A DNA stretch of 64,000 nt from Pseudorasbora parva. Its lineage: Eukaryota > Chordata > Actinopteri > Cypriniformes > Gobionidae. The translations under genes were made by a program, and so were the position numbers. Under the pieces are notes generated by a model. It did no database searches, was not told the DNA's origin, and saw only the letters and a program-made list of their open reading frames with translations. Location: NCBI RefSeq assembly GCF_024679245.1, contig NC_090182.1:40622547-40686546 (forward strand), read 5' to 3'. Positions 12,004-64,000 of the stretch are shown in pieces (the first letter of the stretch is position 1; the number at the start of each line of letters is the position of its first letter).

Positions 12004-12635
12004 GTAGCAACCAAATCAACGCAGTTTAACCAACTGCAACGCGCATGAGTGCACACACAAGAGAGATGATGAGTTTGAGGGAGGTAAGAGGATACAAAAA
12101 AATCTACATATAAAGCCTGTGCAACATAACTGAACAATACTTTTACGTTTTGTTCTACGTAGGCCTACACTGCACACACTACTGTCTTACCTTACAGTTC
12201 GTTATTAAAAGCCACGTTTTGAAGCCAAGAATAACTACTTCTAAATTCGCGTTTTAGTGCGTGCAATTTACGTTTTAGAACCTCATGTCATAAAGTTGGC
12301 TTGACGTTGGATGATAAAATAAAGACTTTGGTAAACATAAGTTGACTATACTTTGACCTTTTTGACTGACATGAATTTTGGCTTGACGTTGGAGGTATAT
12401 TGCAAATGTAGGGACTGTCTTACACGTTTCTAACGTCAATAGCTGTAAAGTGTTTATCTAGGTGTGAGCTATGATGCACACCTTTTACATTTTTGATATT
12501 TATTCAAATAAATGGTCAAATCATGTAAATATTGCTGTTTTCTTTTAGAATATATGCTCTTAATTTTAGTTGTCATAAAATGAATGGTTTCTTGATATAT
12601 TGTAATGATTAATTCTTGAAAAATATTTAAAAGTC

Positions 12636-12930
12636 ATTATTATCATTGCACAATGTAGAAGAATGGGAATATGCAAGAAAGTTCTCTCCAGTTGTATTAT
12701 TTGCAGTATGCTTTTTATGCCATAAACATGTCTGCCTTTTATGCCATATAAACATAAACATATAACATGGCAGTAAAGGCATATTACTGCAAATAATACA
12801 ACTGGAGAGAACTTTCTTGCATATTTAATAAATCATTATTATCATTGCGCAACGTAGAAGAATGTTAACATGCAAGAAAGTTCTCTCCAGTTGTATTATT
12901 TGCGGTAGTATGCCTTTTATGCCATAAACA
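12636..12930. repeat. Foldback with a 36-bp unit in +, -, + orientation
   Basis: The unit GCAAGAAAGTTCTCTCCAGT plus TGTATTATTTGC occurs at 12673-12708 (+), inverted at 12783-12820, and again at 12871-12906 (+). A second word, ATCATTATTATCATTGC, is direct at 12636 and 12832. This can form alternative hairpins. Confidence 0.85.
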
Positions 12931-14460
12931 TGTTGAGAATGTTAAAGAATCAGTGTTTTGCATATATTGATTTATTTGTGGTGCCCCGCCCCATTAATAG
13001 ACATCAGAGCTCGATAAGGTTTTGTGTCCTTATCAAATCGCAATGCCTATTAATATCTTCTCTACACATACACACCTTCCCCAGTGCGTGTTGCAGTGTA
13101 GCAATAGTGGAAAATGTGTATAGTGTATTGTGTGGCGCACTTGTATGCTTTCAAGAAAAAAAAAATATTGCTTATACTGTAAACATAGCCATAAGTCAAA
13201 ATATTAAGCCATGTCCAATATTGTGTCAGACTGCATTAAATTGGTGCGCAGTTGCTTTTCTGGTAACATTTATGTGTCGAGGTGCTCTCGATGTAAACAC
13301 ATGTCTGAGATAAATATTTTTCTAAATAAAGTAGTAAATTATTTTGTTTTTTTTTTAGTTTTTTTGAAAGGGATGGTTGTATATCTGTCAATGAAATCTC
13401 TCAGATTTCATTAGAAATATTTGAATTTGTGTTATAAAGATGAACGAAAGTCTTACGGGTGAACTAACTCTTTAACTGATGTAAACAAATGAAGTCTTCT
13501 TATAAAGTGTTACCACTTTTCTTGTTTTAGAAATGTTTTAACCCCCAACTGCATAGCAATGCACTAGAAGCCACTCAGGACTCCACATAGCAATGCATAG
13601 CACCCAGTGACAGATCACCACCATTTCCTTCGGAAACAAAATCTAGTTCTCTTTATGTTTTCATCCATCACTTCTCTCTCCATGTAAGACTTGACAAACC
13701 TTAGTATTATTGCACTTGTAATGTATAGATAATGTTTTGTATCCGTATGGGATGTTATTTATATTCCTCATTTCAGGTGAAATGACACATAGGTCTTAAT
13801 AATACTGCAGGAAATGCCATCCACCAGCGAATAAGTTTGTCTTCATTGCATGAGCACATGACATCACCGACTGACTTGATCATTAAAAAACACAGCCTTC
13901 AAAAAGGTTTAGGCATTCTAATCTTTATCGCGAGTATTTTCCACATTTTGTAATCATAGTAGTCATTAAAGTATGGAAAACTGAAAATTGAATTATGGGA
14001 ATTATGAAGCACTCCAATTTTTAAAAAAAAGCTCCACGCACTTTTCTCTAACCATCAGCATCACAGGGTTGGGCATCGTTTTGATTTGAACAATTATTGA
14101 TCAATTACTATTAAAATTATCTCACAAATTTTTTCTATCTCAATGTATTTTTTACAATGGGGTAATTGTGTTGCAATAGCTTACACACAGCACAAGAAAG
14201 CTTGATTTTGAATGGTAAATTGAATTTAAAAAGACGAGTAAACAGTAATAAAATAAGAACAAATAAACAGATTACAAACAATAGCACAAATAAATGCAAT
14301 AGAATAGAAGATACAGATTAAAAAGACTGCTTTATTTTTTCAGGTAGGTCTAACATTCAGATAAGAAACTGAATTAAAAAATGCATAGTAATTACATTTA
14401 AAACAACATTAGATAATGTTCTTTGTAAAAAATTCAATAGATGAAACTATTAAGCTAGGA
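12931..14460. other. AT-rich intergenic DNA, no gene seen
   Basis: Mostly unique-looking AT-rich DNA. There is a short remnant of a common cyprinid repeat at 13437-13478 (ACGGGTGAACTAACTCTTTAA) and a TAGCAATGCA-rich stretch at 13545-13610. Open frames here have no protein likeness. Confidence 0.5.
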
Positions 14461-15440
14461 ACACACCAAGCCGACGCCGATCAACTAGTGGCGACGAAAG
14501 CAAACTGCTGAGTCGGCTCACGTTGGCTCACGTCGGCAGCGTCTTGGGTCCAAAGCGGTCCAAAGTTGCCCTGACACACCAAGCCGACGCTCGACATCAG
14601 ACGGCCAATAGCGCGTCCGTTCTGCGCCTGTGTTAGAGGAAATACCTTTCCGTCCCAGCTGGTGGCAGTAGTCTGTTTTCGTTATTCGAAGCGGGAAACC
14701 GGAAGAGCTATAAAGATATCAGCTGTCGTTTTCGTTTCCCCCAAGGGGGTAATCTAGCGCTCGGAAAGCGTTCCACCCCTAGGGGCTGCCATTGCTAACC
14801 AAGCCATCACCTGCTGTTAGCATCCCATTGACTCCCATTCATTTTTGAGTCACTTTGACAGTGAATAACTTTACATCTGAGACGTTTAAAGACTCCATTT
14901 GTCCATTGTTTATTTCTAAAGAAACACGACAATGTATAAAAGGCCCCATTACCTTGTATCTTACACTATCGCCCCGCAGAAGCTGTTTTTGTAAAAATAG
15001 GCTAACGATTGCGTCATAACCAACGCGACCCTGTCGCACAGTTGAGAAATTACCGTATAGACCTGAGGAGACACTCCCAGGCAATCTTTTACTGTCTATG
15101 AGGCAGTCGGGGGGACGTGGAGACATGTCCTGGAGACTAGTCTGATAAAGTCAAGGGGGAAGAATGGGGAGAAGCCCATAGTGAGCCAAAAGCAACGGGA
15201 GAAAATATTTAAACAACGTGATTCAGATTTCGCTTTCCACATCTACTAGAAGACTCACAGCTGTCAGACAGGAGGCTCACGTCACATCTACGTCGTCAAG
15301 CTCAGTCTGAGCCTGCGCAGTTCGCTCAGCCATCAGGAAGTGAGTGCCCCTAGGTTGACTTCATTATTTCGCCGTAGACGTCAATGGGGTCGCTGTGTCC
15401 ATTTCTTTTACTGTCTATGGTTTCCCCACACAGACGGATT
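14461..15440. repeat. Interspersed repeat cluster
   Basis: ACACCAAGCCGACGC occurs twice (14461 and 14573). This is followed by a GC-richer interspersed repeat (14740-15440) ending TTTACTGTCTATGG, a word also present in altered form at 41950-41970. No coding sequence is recognised. Confidence 0.5.
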
Positions 15441-15932
15441 CGTGCATTTCAGAACGTTGCAAATGGCATTGCCGTTGTCAGCCCTTGGTCTTTTACTTGT
15501 GGAAGAGGAAAGGTAGAAGCGGACGCGAAAAATACAAAGAAACGCTCACTAAATGGGTGAAACCATACCCGAAGTCAAAATGTGAAACCATAGATTATTA
15601 CACTTGTTCACCTATCAATGAACAATAACAATAACAGGGCATAGCTCAAACAATACCCTGCAAATTGGCTCATTCAGATGCATTGTGGAAGTTAATGTGA
15701 CACAATCTGAACAATGGCCACTTATAAGGATTGTTAAAATAAATATATGTGTATGACGCATTCTGATTTACAGTAAATTATGTAAAAAATTCAATAGATG
15801 AAACTATTAAAGTTACACAAGTTGATCAGTCAAGAGCAGTTGATCGTTTGTCTTTTTGTAGTTTAAATAACAAATGACTGCGGCCCCTTTAAGACTAGCG
15901 GACGCATGGATCCTAAACACTGTTGCTGTTAC

Positions 15933-16819
15933 GCCCGTTTCACACATACTCCGTCTGCAGTGCGTGTGTGGTGCATGTTGCGTGTGCGTTGCAGGAGCCC
16001 CACACCCTGTATTGCTTTCACATATGCTGCGTTTGCAGTCCGCAACTGATCCGCTGTTGCATAGGCTACCACAAACACAGCATTTATTCATTATTTTTTA
16101 AAATCCAAAAGTTTTTACTGAACATGCCTCGTCAGAATTCAAATTCTCTTTGTTTACTCTTTAATAGAAGTCAGGTTACGTAGCCTACTACATTTAAACA
16201 ACATTTTATTAAATTCATTTATTCATATTTATATACTTTAGATTTAGCTCACACAAGTGGCAAAACATTTAAACATAGCCTTAAATCACAAACATTTTAA
16301 ATTAGAAACTTACAATAGTATTCAAAAACAGCCGACTCTCGTCTTTTCTTTAGTTTTTAACCCCTTTTAAAAGAAATCCTGCAGGTCAAAAAGAACTTTG
16401 CTTTTCACCTCCAAGAAAGTATGAGTGCTCTCCATTATGGCACATTTTTTTACCTAAATGCCCAGGTAAGGTGTCGTTTTGTTGCTTTACTTGAGAAAAA
16501 AAGCCATGTGTTGACTTTGAAACAAGAGTATATTTTAAATGATATACATCTGTGGTGAAATTACTAGATTTTTGCGTAAGTACATGTTTATTTTAATGCG
16601 AATGATCTTCTGTCGCTTTAATGCAGCAGTGCAGCGCAGCAAAAAATAGACTCGGTACGAAAACGATCCGTGCACTGCGCCTGCTGCAGACGCAACGCTC
16701 CTGGAACGGACTGACGGACCCCATCCGCGTGCAGTGTGAAAGCTGTCATCCGTTAACATGGGGACGGAAAAAAATACGCACCGCACACGCACTGCAGACG
16801 GAGTATGTGTGAAACGGGC
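15933..16819. mobile_element. TIR element with 5-bp flanking repeats GTTAC
   Basis: 887 bp. The left GCCCGTTTCACACATACTCC plus GTCTGCAGTGCGTGTG is inverted at the right end with near identity over more than 40 bp. Both sides carry GTTAC (15928-15932 and 16820-16824). CpG-rich ends contrast with an AT-rich centre. No transposase is seen. A 5-bp duplication fits no common family well. Confidence 0.8.
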
Positions 16820-17417
16820 GTTACTCGTTCTTCCTGAACTGTTTGCGATTGTGTTTACGTTAATACTCTTCCAGATGTGCACTGATAATTCTTTGAGTGT
16901 ATTTGACCAATAATAAGCTGGAAAAAGAAGCAAATGTTTGCACTTGTATCATGTCAGAGGCGGCTTTATTATGGTAGGCTATGTGTGTGCGCTTCAGATG
17001 TGAGCACGAAATCTGCGGGGATTAGTAGAATTAATTTATGTGCAATCCCGTGCGAAATTCAGACCGATCACACACTAACAGTAACACACTGTCATGAGGG
17101 AAAAGTCCAGCAGAACGTGCGTTCGCCATGCTCAGAGGTTAACCGGGCTGAGTGAGAATATGCCGGTGTGTGTCAACTCGCTGACGGTCGGAGAGGAGAG
17201 CGCAGCTGGTATCGATACTGTAAAAACTGAGAATCGTATCGTTTCAGATATTCCAGTATCGATACATATCGAAATATTGATATTTTTGACAACACTACTC
17301 TAATTTATCAATTAGAAAATGAATTATTAAAAATTATTGTTTTGAAAATAAATCCATACCTTTTTGAACCAAAAGCTGCAAAGCTGTCACACGCACACAC
17401 ACACACGCACACACACG

Positions 17418-17640
17418 TTTGTTTTTGTGACATATGGGGACACTCCATAGGCGTAATGGTTTTTATACTGTACAAACCGTATTTTCTATCCCCCTACACT
17501 GCCCCTGCCCCTAAACTTACCCATCTCTGCATTTTTACTTTCTAAAAAAAACTCATCCTGTATGATTTATAAGCATTTTAAAAAGTGAGGACATGGCCAT
17601 TGTCCTCATATTTCACCCTCTCCTTGTAATACCTATGCAC
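17418..17640 (+). repeat. Dispersed cyprinid-type repeat bounded by (CA)n runs
   Basis: GTGACATATGGGGACACTCC, TACAAACCGTATTTTCTATC and GAGGACATGGCCATTGTCC form a recognisable interspersed repeat. It is flanked by CA microsatellites at 17388-17414 and 17637-17656. Confidence 0.55.
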
Positions 17641-18149
17641 ACACACACACACACATACCCGTAGGCACTAATATGTACACTTTAGGTACTATTATGTACC
17701 TTTAAGGCATTGATTTGCACGCTACTTTTAGAAAAGATACCACCCAAGTGGAAGCTTTCATACCTTTTTTATGGGAGTGTACTGTAGAAATCTAATTTCA
17801 AACATTTAAGCATAAATCTTCAGAACAAAAGCATTTTATTGAATACATTTTTTTTAACTTAATTAACAAAATGTCCAGGCTTTCGACCGGTAATGTGAAC
17901 ACTGTCTGCAGTGAACATACACTATTATTTATGCGGATGACTGCAGTGAGCTTGAGTATATCCTGCTCAGAGCTTTGATTAATGTAATTGGGTCACTGGG
18001 GTGCCGTTGTGTCTTTGAATCTTTATTTCCAGCTTTGATTCTGGCATGGTATCTGTGGTATGCGCTGCTCTGACAGCATACCTTTACCTCAGACAGGTGT
18101 TTGTTCCTATAGAGAGCGGTCAGGGGAGTTTAACAGGTGTAGTCTCAAC

Positions 18150-18213
18150 CCACATTTTCTTGCTCTCTCTCTAACTCGCTCTCTCTTTCTTTTTCTCTGC
18201 ACTTCTCTTTTAG
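18150..18213 (+). promoter_or_regulatory. Pyrimidine tract and putative splice acceptor before exon 1
   Basis: A long C/T-rich run (about 18159-18212) ends in CTCTTTTAG at 18213, an excellent 3' splice-site context 158 bp before the start codon. It suggests the ATG-bearing exon starts at 18214 and that a non-coding first exon lies upstream. No promoter could be recognised. Confidence 0.5.
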
Positions 18214-60591
<42,378 letters not shown>

Positions 60592-62243
60592 GTAGTCGAT
60601 CTGGCGCTGTGTCAGTCGGTGCCAACTAACTAATGCTTTTATAACTGAGCAGAGAGGCGCCCCTTACAATGATTTGACCTCCATTAGTCAAACAACTTCG
60701 TAAGAAAGATTATACTTAACATCGCATTATAGTCCCCCTGTGGTGAAAATCAGGTTTTAAATGATGTTTTATATGTCTATGTGGAGTTTTTAACAGACAA
60801 ACCATGTGCAAATTTATAACTCAACACAATTGCTGAGTATTTACTGTTTAAAACCGCAGTGAACAAAGACAGTCTCCAAAATGCGGTTTCTGACGCCACA
60901 AACTACCTTTTAACCAATCACATCAAAGTTTGGGTGGGCTTTAGAATATCATTAACTATGACCGCTGTGAAGCAGGGCAGTCTCAAGAGAAGCGAATGAT
61001 CTTTATCATTTATATCACGATGTTATGATGAACTATATGCCTTTCTCCACTGACATTCAAAAAATATAATTTTAAATATATGTTTTTGTAAGATGATAAA
61101 TTGAAATGTTTAATGTGTCCACTAAGACTGATACTGAGATGGCAAAAAAGAACATGGTTTGCAATTATTGCAACATTAGCATTTATTAGGTGTTTGATAA
61201 CGTAGTCAGGCAAACGATTAATCATATTAATTACTGTTGTGCCCAACATAGAGCAGTGTGCAGCGTTTACTACAGTAACTTGATCAAAAGCTGAGCGAGT
61301 GGATCTCTGGGCTGGTGTGAGTGAGAGCAGATGCGGAGCTCATTTGCATATTCATCAATCAGTGTATACTAAATGAAGCAAGGGTGTAGAGTTACATTCA
61401 AGCTATTTTAATATTTTATTTTATATTCTAGTTCATAACACAGTTTCTTCCAGTCTCATGTTAATCTTGAGTACTATCACTTTCTGAAATATCAGTTCTC
61501 TCTCGCGATTGTGCACAGATGTCACACAGAATCCTTATGTCTTCACACAGACAAGCGCTTCAGTCTATGGCTTAATGCCGTGGCGGAGACTCTATTTGTT
61601 CTGGTGAAATCATAAAACAAAATGCACACAACTGTGTCCCTGCTCTTGATATAGAATCACAGATGAACTTGGTTTTAATGAGAGAAGAAAACTATATGAG
61701 GGCAGATTAGGACTCAGAACCTCTGACGGGCTTAACAAAAACACTACCCCTACACCACAAGCATTCCACGTGGATCTATGCATTTATCACATCCCTTATA
61801 TTAGGCTATAGTAGATGAAAGGATGAAACTATCACGTCAAACATGGCTTCTGTGACAATGAATTAAACTGTACTATTGAAATTGATTTCTGGACATTTTT
61901 ATATTTTTTTTCTGCTATTGTTATTATACATATCAATGCATTAAAACCCCCACCCCTGATTCCTGTCCCACCCACTTTTTAAAACAAAGTTACGCTACTG
62001 CTATTGAGTAGTATTGTAGGATTGCATCCTTTATATCTCCGAAGAGTCTTTAGTTTTATCATATTTATAAAAGACAGATGTACCGATTCTTTGTAAAAAC
62101 AGCCAAACTTGTGCAAGTGTGCAGTGGGCGGGGCTAAAGAGTCACGAGCACACACACATACTGTATATGCACTTACGCTCTGATTGCCAACAAAAAACAG
62201 ACATTTGATGCAGTTTAACTCACCGCCTGTGGTTTATGACCAG
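60592..62243. other. Intron 13 up to the gypsy LTR, no exon found
   Basis: I searched by eye for the next flippase exon and for GDGAND-type coding sequence and saw none. The stretch looks like unclassified intronic DNA. Confidence 0.45.
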
Positions 62244-62620
62244 TGTGGCAAGGGGGGCGTGGTTCAGCGAGGTCTGCAGCGGGAGAGAGAGCCGCGGGAC
62301 GAGCGGTAAGTGAGTGGGTTGGAAGCAGATTAATAACACCTGTCTCTTGTTCCAGTAATGAGCGCGGAGAGGGTATAAAACCTCGGTGGAACCAGAGACC
62401 AGGGAGAGAGAGAGACGGACGGTTGATGCACAAACCCCAGAGACTGAGTAACCGGAACCCGGAAGTGCCGACCCGGAAGTAATCGTTGTGACATTGAGAA
62501 AGAGAAACTATACACCACTGAGTGTGTTTTGACAGTAAATGAGAATAAATAAAGAACGCATCAACCGTCTAGCCGACCCCCGTGTCCTCTTCCTTCCTCC
62601 TATTAACGAACTTTGCTACA
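62244..62620 (+). repeat. 5' LTR of a Ty3/gypsy retrotransposon
   Basis: The segment begins TGTGGC and ends TACA, the TG...CA pattern of LTRs, immediately before a primer-binding site. It contains TATAAAA at 62374-62380 and AATAAA at 62544-62549, giving promoter and polyadenylation signals in the expected order. The 3' LTR is outside the window, so the left edge is set only by the TG start. Confidence 0.8.
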
Positions 62621-62621
62621 C

Positions 62622-62639
62622 TGGTGCCGAAACCCGGGA
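62622..62639 (+). promoter_or_regulatory. Primer-binding site of the gypsy element
   Basis: TGGTGCCGAAACCCGGGA lies one base after the LTR. It starts with TGG, complementary to the tRNA CCA 3' end, and would prime minus-strand DNA synthesis. I cannot name the tRNA with certainty. Confidence 0.8.
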
Positions 62640-62662
62640 GGAAGTAGGACAGCGCCGCCGCC

Positions 62663-64000
62663 ATGCAGACGCCCTCCGCCACGCCATTTGCGGACATTAT
62701 CACATCCCTCGCGGTCCTCCATCAGGACCAACATCAAGCCATGCTGGACCTCCGGGCAGACCAGGAGCGCCGCTTCGAGGCCATTGTCCGAGGCCAGCAA
62801 GAGGACCGCGAGAAGTTCCGGAGCTGGATCGACCGGGAGGTTCGCACCGAAGCCGCCGGGCTCGCCAGCGCACCGGTCCACGTGCCCCTGCACAAAATGG
62901 GGCCACAGGATGACCCGGAGGCGTTTATTGACCTCTTCCAAAAGGCCGCGGAGGCCTGCGGGTGGCCCCGGGCACAGTGGCCGGTGCGCCTGATACCACT
63001 ACTGACAGGAGAGGCCCAGGCGGCTGCACAACAGCTACCGGTGGCGAACCTCCTGGAGTACGAGGACCTAAAGAAGGCCATCCTCCAGCGGGTCGGCCGC
63101 TCCCCGGAGCAACACCGACAGAGATTCCGCTCCCTGGAGTGGGGGGAGGCCGGCCGACCCTTCGCGATGGCCCAACAGCTCCGGGACTCATGCCGCAGAT
63201 GGCTCCTGGCCGGCGGAAGCGACGTGGACCACATCGTCGATCTGGTGGTACTGGAGCAGTTCATCGCTCGGCTCCCAAGGAAAACTGCCGAGTGGGTCCA
63301 GTGCCACCGGCCCACGTCGCTGGAGACGGCCATCCACCTGGCGGAGGACCACCTGGTGGCGTGCCCGGGGGTCGGCGCACCCCTTTTAACCTCTCGCTCT
63401 CTCTCTCCCCCCTCTGTGTCTCCCTCTCCTCCTATCCCTCTCCCTAGGTTCCGTCCTCCGGGCCCTCCTCGGATTCCCCCCAGAGGCCGGGGTGGGATGG
63501 GCCCTGGACCGCTCGGGAGTTCGCGGGCTCCGCCCAGGGGGGCGGGGCTGCTGGGGATGGGGGGTGATAGTGGCTCTGGTTCCGCGCCCTCCCCGCGCTC
63601 ATTTTCCAACCCACTCCCCGCCGCAGGGGTGGCGGGTAAGCCTGGGCTGGCCTGCTGGCGGTGCGGTGATCCGGATAATTTTGTGGACCGATGTCCGAGG
63701 ATGGACATCGGGACAATGATCCGGATCCCGGACGTCCAGCGGACCACCCCCGATCAAGCAGGAGAGTACCAAATTCCTGTAAGTATCAAGGGGGGTACAT
63801 ATCAGGCCTTGGTGGATTCAGGATGTAACCAAACCTCGATCCATCAAAGCCTGATGCAGCCTGGGGCATTGGATACAAGCCGCATGGTTAAGGTGCGGTG
63901 TGTGCACGGGGATGTGGTGGAATATCCGGTTGTCCCAGTCACGATACAGTTTAGGGGGAAAAAGCATAGTGTTGAGGTGGCGGTTAGTCCCCACCTCCGG
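62663..64000 (+). mobile_element. Gypsy gag-protease frame, open to the window edge (446 codons)
   Basis: From ATG 62663, in a good context (GCCGCCGCC before it), one frame stays open for 446 codons to position 64000. Domains in order: an N-terminal helical stretch rich in charged residues; a SCAN-like gag capsid segment (about 83-170, with DPEAFIDLFQKAAEACGW and QWPVRLIPLL); a Pro/Arg/Gly-rich linker (about 240-325); a single zinc knuckle at 331-344 (CWRC...DRC) whose usual His is Asn; and an aspartic protease start with DSG (D385). SCAN-like gag is typical of the Gmr1-like gypsy lineage. Reverse transcriptase and integrase would follow outside the window. GC content and codon use are far higher than in the surrounding AT-rich intron. 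The absence of stops suggests recent insertion. It lies in the flippase intron in the sense orientation. Confidence 0.88.

Noticed and set aside
62734..63747. 337-codon minus-strand open frame
   Set aside because: It is antisense to the gag-protease frame and comes from the GC-rich codon bias there. It has no domain-like sequence.

Overview
This window is vertebrate nuclear DNA, most likely from a ray-finned fish and probably a cyprinid. It is AT-rich, full of microsatellites, and has a multi-exon gene with long introns packed with DNA transposons (hAT, Tc1/mariner, many short non-autonomous elements) and SINE/LINE tails of types common in carp-like fishes. No bacterial operon, CRISPR array or confident RNA gene is present. 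The species is an inference from repeat types, not a match.

The one host gene is on the + strand. It encodes the N-terminal 880 residues of a class V P4-ATPase (lipid flippase subunit), closest by eye to ATP10B. I place 13 coding exons at 18372-18781, 34911-35115, 37784-37869, 43849-43955, 45039-45170, 45610-45737, 46310-46562, 49579-49793, 52437-52586, 58388-58922, 59969-60075, 60169-60295 and 60407-60591. All joins keep frame and every intron is GT-AG. They carry TM1-TM4, the actuator DGET motif, the phosphorylated Asp in DKTGT, the nucleotide-binding domain with KGAD, and the P-domain TGDK. The rest (GDGxND hinge, TM5-TM10, C-terminus) lies beyond the right edge.

Layout: 1-18.2 kb is upstream DNA made of nested transposons. 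It holds an old Tc1-like element broken by insertions (about 575-3529), a hAT with an 8-bp target duplication that contains a second hAT (3538-6729), a 3.4-kb inverted-repeat element (6973-10343), a second copy of the first hAT family (10662-12003), and an element with 5-bp flanking repeats (15933-16819). Intron 1 (18.8-34.9 kb) holds two hAT-type elements, several TTAA-flanked elements, long (AT)n runs and a Tc1-derived element. Intron 3 (37.9-43.8 kb) holds a decayed sense-strand Tc1-like transposase gene and a 986-bp hAT that still encodes only a BED zinc finger and the adjoining DMRP-type segment. Intron 7 holds a 2.75-kb element with a nested hAT. Intron 9 holds a 2.6-kb long-inverted-repeat element and a large (TAA)n tract. 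The last 1.76 kb is the 5' part of an apparently intact Ty3/gypsy retrotransposon: LTR, primer-binding site, and a gag-protease frame open to the window edge, in the same orientation as the flippase gene.

I found no clearly new biological system. The best leads are the DNA-binding-only hAT, the start-overlapping uORF of the flippase gene, the recurrent TTAA-flanked element families, and the intact young gypsy element.
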